A DNA stretch of 64,000 bases, from contig NZ_VTEX01000003.1 of assembly GCF_008180865.1 (NCBI RefSeq), forward strand, positions 250,501 through 314,500. The letters are read 5' to 3'. How positions within the stretch are numbered: position 1 is the first letter of the stretch; every line of letters begins with the position of its first letter. This document shows, piece by piece, positions 27,357-36,793 of the stretch. The DNA is from Rossellomorea aquimaris. GTDB lineage: Bacteria; Bacillota; Bacilli; Bacillales; Bacillaceae_B. Below the pieces are notes generated by a model. It worked only from the letters and a program-made list of their open reading frames with translations, had not been told where the DNA came from and did no database searches. Position numbers and translations under genes: made by a program.

Positions 27357-28583
27357 ATGGATAAAGGAAAAATCATTAAATTTTATCGTCAGAAAGCCAA
27401 ACTAACACAAGAACAGCTTGGATATGGGATTTGTTCAAATACTCATGTTAGTAAAATTGAACAGGGGAAAACGGATTATTCTTCAGAGATCACCTCTTTG
27501 TTTTCTAAACGGCTCGGGATTAATATTGATGAGGAATTAATGCGGTACAAAAATATCAAGAGACTTCTTCATTGTTGGCATGATGCGATGATCAGGCAAC
27601 GCGATGAAGAAATCGAAACGATAAAAAACGAACTGGAGAAAGATCCATTAATAACGATCAGTGACTATCACGTTCTATATGAACTTCTGAATGCTAGATA
27701 CCATCTATTACATCAAGATTTAAAACAGGCCGATAAAATCATAAAAACCATAAAAAAGAAGCATAAACATTTGCCACCATACGAAAAGAATTTACTCAAG
27801 CATCTTTCAGGAATTTACTACTTGTCAAAAAATGATGTGGTAAAAGCATTCACGATATTAGGGACAATTAACGCTGATGACTACAATAATGAAGAGTATT
27901 ATTTAACGTTGGCAGCCTCTTACCTTGCTTCAGGTTCAATGGTAATGGCTTACTACTTTGCAGAAAAATCACTTCGATTCTTTATTAACAGCAATAATTT
28001 CCTTAAAATAATTGATGCAGAAATGATTATGTTAATGACTCGGGATAGTGACAGATACCGTGATTTTCAACAGAAAATTGAACAGTATGATGCGTTAATT
28101 CAAACTTGCGATTTATGTCATGCTTTTGATAAAAAGGCACAGGTGCTGCATAACTTAGCATATGAATACTATAATAAAAACGAATATGAGTCAGCCAAAC
28201 GACTGTACGAACAATCGATGAGTCTGAAGAAAAAGGACTCAACATACTATTTAATCTCCCTGGAGGGGTTCATCCGGAACTGCCTTGACGGCAATCTATT
28301 GACGAATAATGAATTAGAAGAACTTGTATTTGAAGGAATGGCCACTTCAAGGAAAATTAATGACTATTTATATTCGATTAATTTTAAACTTCTCCATCTT
28401 CTAATCAATAATGAGCATACCGAATACTATAACTATCTAATCACTAACGCACTTCCATACTTTAAAAAGCGTGGTGTTGTTCCGTTAGTCCAACAATATG
28501 AAAAAGAACTCTTTCACCATTACTTAATAAAAGATGAGACCAATAAAGCTCTAGAAATGGCTACAAAAGTATTGTCAGGATAA
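27357..28583 (+). CDS. HTH_XRE plus TPR-repeat regulator, RNPP-like (408 aa)
   Basis: The ATG at 27357 (MDKGKIIKFYRQKAKLTQ) matches the paralogue starts; GGAG lies ten bases upstream. The preceding 17 in-frame codons are not credible. HTH LTQEQLGYGICSNTHVSKIEQ at residues 16-36, then helical repeats (YYLTLAASYLASGSMVMAYY; VLHNLAYEYYNKNEYESAKR). It is divergent from regulator 25866, sharing 234 bp that contain the 38-nt dyad, and convergent with protease 28646. No small secreted-peptide gene follows: a terminator comes within 20 nt. By family a peptide-controlled transcription factor. Confidence 0.8.
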   Translation: MDKGKIIKFYRQKAKLTQEQLGYGICSNTHVSKIEQGKTDYSSEITSLFSKRLGINIDEELMRYKNIKRLLHCWHDAMIRQRDEEIETIKNELEKDPLITISDYHVLYELLNARYHLLHQDLKQADKIIKTIKKKHKHLPPYEKNLLKHLSGIYYLSKNDVVKAFTILGTINADDYNNEEYYLTLAASYLASGSMVMAYYFAEKSLRFFINSNNFLKIIDAEMIMLMTRDSDRYRDFQQKIEQYDALIQTCDLCHAFDKKAQVLHNLAYEYYNKNEYESAKRLYEQSMSLKKKDSTYYLISLEGFIRNCLDGNLLTNNELEELVFEGMATSRKINDYLYSINFKLLHLLINNEHTEYYNYLITNALPYFKKRGVVPLVQQYEKELFHHYLIKDETNKALEMATKVLSG

Positions 28584-28599
28584 ATAGATAACCTCTTTT

Positions 28600-28636
28600 T
28601 CAAGAAATGCCAGGATAAGGTTCCTGGCATTTCTTG
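28600..28636. terminator. Bidirectional terminator between regulator 27357 and protease 28646
   Basis: CAAGAAATGCCAGGA pairs with TCCTGGCATTTCTTG around ATAAGGT; serves both convergent genes. Confidence 0.85.
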
Positions 28637-28645
28637 TTATGTTAG

Positions 28646-31600
28646 CTAATTTGTTTCAAGACCAATTGACCGGAATAACTTTTCCAATGTAACCTTGCCT
28701 TGTTTTTCTTTAGGCTTTTTATTTCCTTTGGCATCAGGTCCTTTTTCCAGGAAGTTTTTCTCAATCAAGCGAAGGTCTGATTCATCTACTACCCCGTCTT
28801 GATTAAGGTCTCCCTTGTTTACACCAAGATTTTCTTTACCATATGAGAATACAGAAACAATCGCATCATGGATATCAACCATTTTGTCGCCAGTCAAATC
28901 ACCGGCCGGCGCTTTGTCCATACTTACCAACATTCTTACCCCGGCAAGATCACCATCGACGTTTTGCACTAATTTTGCCGTGGATTTGCTCGTGAGATGG
29001 CCTGGTACCTCTACATAAATTTCATATTCTTCTTCTGATAACGGAAGGTTATCGATTGTAAAGTATCCAGTCTCGAAAATCTCAGAAGCTTCATAGGTCT
29101 TACCATTTGGACCTTTTGCATATACTTTCGCTCCAAGCTTAGAGTAGTCAACAGAATTATCCAACTGTCCATTTTCTTTAAAGAAAGCTTCTGGACTGAT
29201 ATTTCCATTCACAACAGAGTGGCCAGCCAAAATCCTAAATGACTTATCTTTAAGTACACGAATAATGGAAGGACTGGAATCTGATGTTTTCTTATACTTA
29301 AATGAAGTTGTAGCAAATGTTAAGTTCTCTGGAGCATAGTATTCATCATTAATGACTTTAAATGTGACATCCAGGAATGGCAGATCTTTATCCATTGTTA
29401 AGTCACCTTCGTCAATTGAAGCCCCGACTTTAACATTTCCTGACGTCAATGTTGGCTCTTCCAAAGTTACATTTGCGCCTTTTTGCTCGGCATATTGTTT
29501 AAATGTTTCATTGACTTTGACATTTTTAAAATCAAGTAAATTTTTATTAAAAGGTACGCTGAAATCACCAGAGGCAATCTGCTCAACATTGTTTAAATTC
29601 AATGTCATTGTTATTTCGTCACCCAGATGGACCTTTTCTTTATCATAACTAGGAACAGCATATTCCGTTCCTGCTTTTATGAACATGTATTTATTTATAC
29701 TTTCTGGATATCCTTCTGATGCTGTAGCATTGTCAAATACAAACAGGTTGGAATCTAAATAGGTCATCTGGTCAATTCTTTCCTTCGATGCAGGGAATCT
29801 GAAGTTTCCGTCCTTATCCACATTAAGGAAATAATGATTATAGAAGCTATATTCCCACCACATTACGCCATTCCTGGATTGATCAATATTCACCCCTTTT
29901 TCTTTAAGGGCATCGACAGTTGAGTCATATACATTCCCGTGTACCCATACCGCTGGACCTTCAAGCCCTTCTTCTTCTGTAAACATTGAATCATTCACTT
30001 CATAAAGGCCAGGTTCCATATCAAGTTCCACTTTCGGAGGCGTATTGTCAATCATGACAATTGCGTCTTTACTGTATGGTTTACCTTGCTCATCGTACCC
30101 AATCATTTCGAACGTATAATCTCCTTCAGACAGTTTCACCTTTTTATCAGAAACCGGGTTCGAAGGATCATTAGTGAAAGGGTACACCTCTCCCCTAAAT
30201 ATTTGACTCGCAAAATATTCAATACCGGTCAATAAATGACTTGCAGTAAGGGTTCCAATAAGTCCAATTGGTTCTCCGGATTTCCCATCATTCACTAACA
30301 CATCAATCGTCTTTAATGGACTTGATAATTTGACGATTGCATTGGTATATGGAGTCGTATACGGATGCAACTTCGAGGTATCATTCGTAATCATCGGTCT
30401 TGTTAATACCATCTTTTCAAATCCTTTATCTGCCACACGGATTGCAAAAGGTATTTGGTAAGTCTCTTCTTCATTGTTCGAATTTACAAGGTGAATGTAT
30501 CCTTCATACCTTCCGAATTCCGCACTTGCTGAAACGCGAATAGTCGGCTCAATCTCTGCAGATTCTCCTGCTTCTATAGTCACCGTACTTTGAATTTCTA
30601 CATCTACTCCATTAGAGCCGGCATCTTGAATTTCTCCCTTAGCTGGTAGAAACTCTACATTTGTGGTAAATTCCTTTGCATTTTCTTCATTGAAGTTTTG
30701 GATAACAACCTTCCTGCTGTCTTCAATCTGTCCGTCATCCTCTTTAAAGTGACTTCCAAATGCAATTGAACCCGTTTCTTCATCGATTTCTACAAATTCA
30801 CCATCCTGTTCATGCATCGTTTTGTCCAGAACCTTAACCAATACATCCGAATGGACTGCCTCATGGACATCAATTCTGCCTGCGCCAACTTCATTAACGG
30901 AATACTCGCCATTCATTTCATCAGCTGTATTCATTAATGCTTCCTTAACCTCAAAAGGTGTATATTCGGGGTGTGCTTGCAAGATGAGTGCTGCTGCACC
31001 TGCAACGTGAGGAGAAGCCATTGATGTTCCACTTAGTCGGCCAAATGCAGCATCATAATTTTCCCCATCTTCCGGATTATTCATAAACTCAGGAAGAGTC
31101 GATAATATCGCCACACCTGGTCCAACGACATCTGGTTTAATGTCATCATTCCCGTTAGCAGGGCCTCTGGAACTGAATTCCGCTAAATGATCTCCTTCTG
31201 TCTTAACACTGCCTAAAGAATCAAAGGTAATTTCTGATTGTAACTTTAGTTGCTCCCCTTCAGCCTTTGATATGCGAAAAGCAGGAACATAATTAGTACC
31301 TTCCCCTATATAAGCTTCGATTTCCCCATCGACATTGTTATAAACGATCGCGGCTTTAGCACCTGCATCTTTTGCATTTTGTATTTTTTCATCGAACGTA
31401 ATGGCACCGCGTTCAATGATCGCTACCTTACCAGCCACATCTTTATTATTAAAATCCTCAACTTTACCTATCCCCACTTCAACAATTGGGAGGCTCATAT
31501 CCTGGAGGTCTTCCAAGTTATCTGTATAATTTCGGGCTAACAACTTCATATCCATTATTTCCTGGTCTCCGGCACTGGCACTAATCGTCGGGATCGTTAA

Positions 31601-32806
31601 TGACACATCGCTTGCACCTACTGTTATCCCAAGTGCAGCTGCTCCTGGAGATCCCAGTGTTTTTTCACCAGGGCCATTGTTTCCTGCTGCAACGACGGCA
31701 ACAACACCTGAGAGCATTGCATTGTTTATCGCTATAGACGTCGGATTAAGGGGTTCATTGACATTCGACCCTAGAGACAAGTTGATCACATCCATACCAT
31801 CTGTCACAGCCTTCTCAATACCTGCCATGACCGCGGCATTCGATCCACTCCCATATGGACCTAATACTCTGTACGCGTAGAGATCAACCCCAGGTGCTAC
31901 CCCCTTAACAGAAGAGGCAGAGCTGTTTTCCTTTTGTCCTGCAATGGATCCTGCTACGTGAGTTCCATGGAATGTATAATAACTAGAACCATTGAATTCA
32001 GGCTTCCCGGAATCCTTCCAGTCTTTAAGAGTGGTCTCCATAGGATCTGAGTCATTATCAACAAAATCATATCCGCCTTTAAATACACCTTTTAAATCTG
32101 GATGATTATAGTCAACACCTGTATCAATAACCCCTACTTTAACTCCTGTACCAATAATATTTTCTTCATGAAGCTTGTCTGCACCGATTTGAGGAAGGCT
32201 ATCATCTACCTTTGATGGAGTACCTGAGTTCATTTCTTTTACTTCTTGCGGGAGATCAACCTTTACTTCGTTATCCTTCCAAATACGTTTCACGACTCCT
32301 GTACTGAGCAGCTCTTGAACTGCCCTTCCCGGTAGTGTCATCGCTACCCCATTGAATGTCTCATGGAATTCTCTCGTAATTTTGGCATCACCCATTTTTT
32401 CATCATTTGGTCTATTTAGGCTTTTGACTTTTTTCCACTCTTTTTTAAACGACTCATGCTCGATTTTAGTTTTTTCTTTGGCAGAAGATAGAGACATTCT
32501 TTTCCCTTTGACAGCTTGCTTTGCTACCGCTACTTTTGCAGGAGCCTGATTAAATTCAACAATGACGTCAACCATTTCCGAGCTGTTTTGGTTTATCTCC
32601 GGCGAAATGGTGAAACCAGGTGAGATTTCCAGTTCTTTCAATGCCTTCCTTTGCTGATCCGTTAAGTTCATCAACATCTTCTCTACACTTTTCTGTTTAT
32701 TCTGAAAATTCTCTTCAGCAATAGCTCCAGATGGAACACCTGCCGAAACTAGCAAACTAGCAATTAAAGTGCCCTTAATAATAGGATTAAGCTTTCCTTT
32801 ATTCAT
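28646..32806 (-). CDS. Secreted S8 protease with cohesin-like and dockerin modules (1386 aa)
   Basis: Signal peptide about 1-30 (GTLIASLLVSAGVPSGAIA-EE). Helix LTDQQRKALKEL. I9 propeptide about 80-190 with NGVAMTLPGRAVQELL. Triad motifs VIDTGVDYNHPDL, FHGTHVAG, AAGNNG (Asn-Asn in place of Asn-Ser) and SGTSMASPH. PA insert KAAIVYNNVDGEIEAYIGEG. Cohesin-like domain about 1049-1180 (GDEITMTLNLNNVEQIASG; LPFLDVTFKV). Dockerin about 1298-1346 of a second subtype with a longer linker between loops (DLTGDKMVDIHD; DLNQDGVVDESD). A Lys-rich spacer (GNKKPKEKQGK), then tail LEKLFRSIGLE. Closest paralogue is 47338; their last 60 residues are nearly identical. The promoter carries a C-run box, unlike that of 47338. 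Confidence 0.88.
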   Translation of the reverse strand: MNKGKLNPIIKGTLIASLLVSAGVPSGAIAEENFQNKQKSVEKMLMNLTDQQRKALKELEISPGFTISPEINQNSSEMVDVIVEFNQAPAKVAVAKQAVKGKRMSLSSAKEKTKIEHESFKKEWKKVKSLNRPNDEKMGDAKITREFHETFNGVAMTLPGRAVQELLSTGVVKRIWKDNEVKVDLPQEVKEMNSGTPSKVDDSLPQIGADKLHEENIIGTGVKVGVIDTGVDYNHPDLKGVFKGGYDFVDNDSDPMETTLKDWKDSGKPEFNGSSYYTFHGTHVAGSIAGQKENSSASSVKGVAPGVDLYAYRVLGPYGSGSNAAVMAGIEKAVTDGMDVINLSLGSNVNEPLNPTSIAINNAMLSGVVAVVAAGNNGPGEKTLGSPGAAALGITVGASDVSLTIPTISASAGDQEIMDMKLLARNYTDNLEDLQDMSLPIVEVGIGKVEDFNNKDVAGKVAIIERGAITFDEKIQNAKDAGAKAAIVYNNVDGEIEAYIGEGTNYVPAFRISKAEGEQLKLQSEITFDSLGSVKTEGDHLAEFSSRGPANGNDDIKPDVVGPGVAILSTLPEFMNNPEDGENYDAAFGRLSGTSMASPHVAGAAALILQAHPEYTPFEVKEALMNTADEMNGEYSVNEVGAGRIDVHEAVHSDVLVKVLDKTMHEQDGEFVEIDEETGSIAFGSHFKEDDGQIEDSRKVVIQNFNEENAKEFTTNVEFLPAKGEIQDAGSNGVDVEIQSTVTIEAGESAEIEPTIRVSASAEFGRYEGYIHLVNSNNEEETYQIPFAIRVADKGFEKMVLTRPMITNDTSKLHPYTTPYTNAIVKLSSPLKTIDVLVNDGKSGEPIGLIGTLTASHLLTGIEYFASQIFRGEVYPFTNDPSNPVSDKKVKLSEGDYTFEMIGYDEQGKPYSKDAIVMIDNTPPKVELDMEPGLYEVNDSMFTEEEGLEGPAVWVHGNVYDSTVDALKEKGVNIDQSRNGVMWWEYSFYNHYFLNVDKDGNFRFPASKERIDQMTYLDSNLFVFDNATASEGYPESINKYMFIKAGTEYAVPSYDKEKVHLGDEITMTLNLNNVEQIASGDFSVPFNKNLLDFKNVKVNETFKQYAEQKGANVTLEEPTLTSGNVKVGASIDEGDLTMDKDLPFLDVTFKVINDEYYAPENLTFATTSFKYKKTSDSSPSIIRVLKDKSFRILAGHSVVNGNISPEAFFKENGQLDNSVDYSKLGAKVYAKGPNGKTYEASEIFETGYFTIDNLPLSEEEYEIYVEVPGHLTSKSTAKLVQNVDGDLAGVRMLVSMDKAPAGDLTGDKMVDIHDAIVSVFSYGKENLGVNKGDLNQDGVVDESDLRLIEKNFLEKGPDAKGNKKPKEKQGKVTLEKLFRSIGLETN

Positions 32807-32927
32807 AACGTTCCCCCTGATTGTTTTTAATGTTTAAACTACTAGTCCCCTGTTTAACGGGTGATTAAAGACATACAACCAACTAATAAATAGATCTATT
32901 CAAAACAAATGGGTACCCTAGTTAAAA

Positions 32928-32962
32928 TTTTATATAACCTTCAATACTGCGACAATGGGGGG
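32928..32962 (-). promoter_or_regulatory. Promoter with C-run box for protease 28646
   Basis: Minus strand AATTCCCCCCATTGTCG (C-run 32957-32962), about 23 nt, then TATAAA. Another C-run on the plus strand (AAATTCCCCCAAAAGG, 33224-33228) lies in the same 544-nt gap, which otherwise shows only the MFS terminator. Confidence 0.45.
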
Positions 32963-33279
32963 AATTGCTCGGGAACATCCAAGCTTTTACAATGAAATCA
33001 AACTCGTCTATAGGAAAAAAGATCTACTTTATGAACTTAATGCATTATCAATAATGAATATGCGGTCAATACGATTTAATAGTTTTTGGAAGTTCTACAT
33101 GCATGTGTGAATAGCTATCTCCTTACAAGAAAGAATCCTATATGTTATTTCCTCTGAACCTGCAACTTATCAATATATCATAATAGTAACAGGCGTTAAG
33201 ACCCATAAATCCAACATAAAATTCCCCCAAAAGGAACTATTAAGTAACTAAACAAATTGTGACGAGAAGTGAGCAGACA

Positions 33280-33313
33280 AAAAAAAGCTTGGAATAATAG
33301 GATATTCCAAGCT
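33280..33313 (-). terminator. Terminator of the alkyl sulfate cluster
   Basis: Minus strand AGCTTGGAATATCCTATTAT then TCCAAGCT, followed by eight T; closes the transcript ending with the MFS gene. Confidence 0.85.
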
Positions 33314-33350
33314 GCTTATATTCCTGATATCATTATCTACCAATCAGAAC

Positions 33351-34628
33351 CTAATTTACTATTCGTTCGTTCACCTGAGCGTTTTTAATTGAAGAGCTAT
33401 TAACACCTACGCTTCTTTCTGGATTAGCAAGAAGTAAGAAACAGAATCCAAAGATGAATAATAAGGCCGAAGATAATAGGATAGCATTATTAAACCCTTG
33501 GGCTGCGTGATTTCCTGCCGATTGTACAAAGTTACCGACAATAGCTGATCCAACAATACCCGCTAATGTTGCAATACCCATCATTAAGCCCGACATTAAC
33601 CCTCCACGTTCAGGAAGTAAATGAGTGACAATCTGCGGTCCCATGATAAACATGAGAATCGCTGAAGCCTGAACAAAACACATTACAGCAAAAATCCAGG
33701 CTGAATAAGATAGGAGTGTGAGAGAATAAAAGAGTATTCCAGCGAATATTAAAGACAGTCCAGAGACAAGAACATGTGATTTTCTATAACTCTGATTCTT
33801 TCTGAATAAACGATCTGTCAGCCATGACAGTGTTATATATAAAACGCTTGCGATAACACCAGCTGTAGCTATAAAGTACCCCATGTTTGTTTGCGTAAAG
33901 CTTTTGACCTCAGTAAGATATGTAGGCATCCATACAAGAATGAACGCCACCATCCAGTAAGCGGCAAACCCAGCAAGACTAGTAAATATAAAGGTTCTCG
34001 ATCGTAAAATGACTACGAGTTCGGACCATTTGATTTTTTCTAAAGGTTCTTTAGAATCACTTGCTATCACCTTGTTCTCCGGTTTATCACGTCCTAACCA
34101 TATCCAAAGAATAAACCAAATTAAGCTTATACATCCTAATATTCCATAGGCTATACGCCAGCCGCTGCTTACGATCAAAGCAACCAAAATAGGAGCGGAG
34201 ACCAACGCGCCAATTGAATTGCCGAAATTCAGGATCGAGAGCGGCAAACTGCGGGATTCTGGAGGAAACCATTTGTTCAGATGGTTGACAGCCGTCGCAT
34301 AAAACGGCCCTTCCCCAATTCCTAATAGAACACGGGACAGTAGTAGTAAAGGGAGGCCCGTAATGATAAACGCACTAAATTGTACTAAAGACCAGATGAG
34401 TGCCATGATAGCCAACATTTTCTTTGTCCCCATTCTGTCAGACAATGCAGCTCCGATTACACCGGCAATCGAAAAGAACCAAAAAAAGCTGCTGCCTACC
34501 ACTCCCCATTGTGAATATGTCAGATTAAGATCTTTCATAATTGGTACAGCCGCAAGCCCTGCGATGGATTTATCTGCAAAGTTGATCACTGCAAGAAAAA
34601 ATAAGAACGCAAGTATCCCCCAACGCAT
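33351..34628 (-). CDS. MFS transporter, anion:cation symporter (ACS) type (425 aa)
   Basis: Twelve predicted membrane helices. N-terminal signature FFLAVINFADKSIAGLAAVPI with the Asp usual in helix 1 of organic-anion MFS carriers, the loop DRMGTKKMLA between helices 2 and 3, and the motif GIGEGPFYATAVNHLNKWFP as in hexuronate/phthalate carriers. A central loop of about 25 residues (GRDKPENKVIASDSKEPLEK) is followed by the second half. Last gene of the minus-strand cluster after the alkylsulfatase (95 nt apart). Plausible cargo is the alkyl sulfate substrate or a product, by context only. Confidence 0.85.
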   Translation of the reverse strand: MRWGILAFLFFLAVINFADKSIAGLAAVPIMKDLNLTYSQWGVVGSSFFWFFSIAGVIGAALSDRMGTKKMLAIMALIWSLVQFSAFIITGLPLLLLSRVLLGIGEGPFYATAVNHLNKWFPPESRSLPLSILNFGNSIGALVSAPILVALIVSSGWRIAYGILGCISLIWFILWIWLGRDKPENKVIASDSKEPLEKIKWSELVVILRSRTFIFTSLAGFAAYWMVAFILVWMPTYLTEVKSFTQTNMGYFIATAGVIASVLYITLSWLTDRLFRKNQSYRKSHVLVSGLSLIFAGILFYSLTLLSYSAWIFAVMCFVQASAILMFIMGPQIVTHLLPERGGLMSGLMMGIATLAGIVGSAIVGNFVQSAGNHAAQGFNNAILLSSALLFIFGFCFLLLANPERSVGVNSSSIKNAQVNERIVN

Positions 34629-34723
34629 AACATTACAATCCTCCCTTGATAACTAAATATACAATCCGTATGAAACTGATTGCATAATTCATTCCGTTTC
34701 TTTTAGTGAACGTTAAAATATTA

Positions 34724-36628
34724 TTAAGGAGTTACGATAGCAGGAGACCAGTCGAACTCATCTAGTAGTGATAAAAATTCATTCAGTTTTGTTTGATCAC
34801 CGGAAATAATTAATTTACCTGCAGCTGCAGCTTGTTCTGGTGGAAGCAGTTTAAGGCCGATTCCATAGAATGTCACTTGCTCAAGAGCCAGAGAAATATC
34901 TGGGTTAGAGTTTACTTCATCCACTTTATAAGTCAAAACTGCATTTTCTAATTTAATCGTATATTGTTGGTTAGAATCCGTTAATGTAACATTCAACGTT
35001 ATTTTTCTTCCATCTGCTTTAGGCCCGTTTAGTTTAATAGCCATCAGCTTTAAAAATTCATCCACTGGCATATAGTTAATAATTCCAGAAACATCTAATG
35101 GGGAAAGATCTTTATTCATTCCATTTCTCAGTTCGGATGCCCCTACCAGATAAATATTACGCCAATTGGCTGATTCTGCCTGGTACCCTAATTGTTCGAA
35201 TGCTTCGGCTAATAAAAGTTTCGCTTCTGAATTATCTGGATCTGCCATTACTACATTTTTTAGTACTTGAGCTACCCATCGGTATTCACCGTTATCAAAG
35301 TCTGCTTTTGCCTGCTTCAATACAGCATCCGCACCACCCATGTACTCTACATATTTACGACCGGCTTCCACTTGCGGCAAAGGATCTAAATCTGAAGGAT
35401 GTGCACTATAATAACCTAAATAATAATTGTAAATCCCCTTTGAATTATGTTTTAAGGTACCATAATACCCGCGGTTCCCCCAATAAGTATCTAAAAATTT
35501 GGGGAGTTTGATTGTTTCAGCTATTTCATCCATCGTATATCCGTGATTGGCCAGACGCACTGTCTGGTCGTGCATATACTTATACAAGTCACGTTGCAAT
35601 TGTAAGTGTTGTATAGCACGATTTTTTCCCCATACTGGCCACGCATGAATCATGAGCAACGCATCAATCTCTTCATCTTCAAATAAATCGATTGTTTTTT
35701 CGAGTGAATTAGCCCAATGGAGAGCATCCCGGGTTTTTGCCCCTCTTACCGTGTAAATTTGATGCATCAATTGATTGGCGTTCTCTGATACAAATAATGC
35801 CTTGTACTCTTGTATATAAAAATGCATTTCTGCTGGTGCTTCTGTGTTTGGAGTTAACAAAAATCGAAAGTTTATCCCATCGATTTCCATCGTTTGGACT
35901 TCATCTTCGATTTCAACAGTAGGCATTTCAAAACTCATGGTCCCAGAACTCATAGTCGGACCAAGCCCAATAGAGACAGAACCCTTACTGCCATCTGGAA
36001 TGTTTTTACCAAACTGATACTCTGCCCTGCGCGCCATAATCGTACCTAAAAGTACATTTTCACTTAAAACTTCTTCTGTAAAATGTTGGGGAACGACAAT
36101 AGGGATATCCGGATTTTCTGCATACTTTAGAACAGCTTGAATACCAGCAAAATGGTCCGCGTGACTTTGACTTATAATGATGGCTGAAACTGGCTTCCTT
36201 GGACGATGTTTATAATATAATTCCATCGCAGCTTCAGCAGATTCAGTACTTGCTAATGTATCACAGACAATGACTCCTTGGTTGCCTTCTATAAAGAAAG
36301 TGGTGGCAATTGATTGTCCACGAATTTGATAGACTCCTTCTACCACTTCAAACAAACCAGATATAGCCTGTAATTGTGCATTTCTCCACAGGCTTGGGTT
36401 TACAGTCTCAGGAGCAGTACCCTGTAGAAAATCCAGCTTATCGATGTCCCAGACGACTTCCCCGGAATCGTTCTTAATCATTGTAGATTCCAATGGTGCA
36501 ATAAAACCTCGTTTGGCATCTTCGAAATCCTGTCGATCTTCAAAATTCAGAGAATCGTACACTTGTGAATTTGACTTTTTAGTATACGAAGTAGCGGGCA
36601 TAGATTGATTTGATAGTTTGCTTATCAT
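34724..36628 (-). CDS. Linear primary-alkylsulfatase, metallo-beta-lactamase fold (634 aa)
   Basis: The ATG at 36628 has GGAGG five bases upstream; the TTG further upstream overlaps that site. The N-terminal MBL domain carries the zinc motif ISQSHADHFAGIQ at about residue 152-164 and further ligands downstream (VSENANQLMHQIYTVRG; LMIHAWPVWGKNRA). Next comes the alkylsulfatase dimerisation domain (GYYSAHPSDLDPLPQ; LLLAEAFEQLGYQAESANWRN), then a C-terminal SCP2-like lipid-binding domain (about 510-634). The SdsA1-type family hydrolyses SDS-like sulfate esters to alcohol plus sulfate. No signal peptide is seen, whereas some relatives are exported. The downstream dehydrogenases would oxidise the released alcohol. 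Confidence 0.88.
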   Translation of the reverse strand: MISKLSNQSMPATSYTKKSNSQVYDSLNFEDRQDFEDAKRGFIAPLESTMIKNDSGEVVWDIDKLDFLQGTAPETVNPSLWRNAQLQAISGLFEVVEGVYQIRGQSIATTFFIEGNQGVIVCDTLASTESAEAAMELYYKHRPRKPVSAIIISQSHADHFAGIQAVLKYAENPDIPIVVPQHFTEEVLSENVLLGTIMARRAEYQFGKNIPDGSKGSVSIGLGPTMSSGTMSFEMPTVEIEDEVQTMEIDGINFRFLLTPNTEAPAEMHFYIQEYKALFVSENANQLMHQIYTVRGAKTRDALHWANSLEKTIDLFEDEEIDALLMIHAWPVWGKNRAIQHLQLQRDLYKYMHDQTVRLANHGYTMDEIAETIKLPKFLDTYWGNRGYYGTLKHNSKGIYNYYLGYYSAHPSDLDPLPQVEAGRKYVEYMGGADAVLKQAKADFDNGEYRWVAQVLKNVVMADPDNSEAKLLLAEAFEQLGYQAESANWRNIYLVGASELRNGMNKDLSPLDVSGIINYMPVDEFLKLMAIKLNGPKADGRKITLNVTLTDSNQQYTIKLENAVLTYKVDEVNSNPDISLALEQVTFYGIGLKLLPPEQAAAAGKLIISGDQTKLNEFLSLLDEFDWSPAIVTP

Positions 36629-36666
36629 ACAAGCCTCCAAGAATTGTTATTTTGTCATTAAGTAAA

Positions 36667-36746
36667 AAGGAAAACACTTTGAAATCCCTGGCACTTATGG
36701 TAGTTCCCCAACCATACATGAATAGTAGATTTTCAAGTGTTTTCCT
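36667..36746 (-). other. Large intercistronic hairpin between dehydrogenase and alkylsulfatase genes
   Basis: Arms AAGGAAAACACTT(T)GAAATC and GATTTTCAAGTGTTTTCCTT, about 18 of 20 paired, enclose about 45 nt. No T-run follows on the minus strand (TTTTTACTTAATG is weak). It could attenuate, process or stabilise the cluster mRNA. Confidence 0.5.
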
Positions 36747-36793
36747 TGTAACTGGAATGCCAGATTTTGAATATAATTAGATTGCGGCCGAAG

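Noticed and set aside
36667..36746. Transcription terminator between dehydrogenase and sulfatase genes
   Set aside because: The hairpin is long but lacks a proper T-run on the minus strand, and the cluster order argues for co-transcription, so it is listed only as a hairpin.
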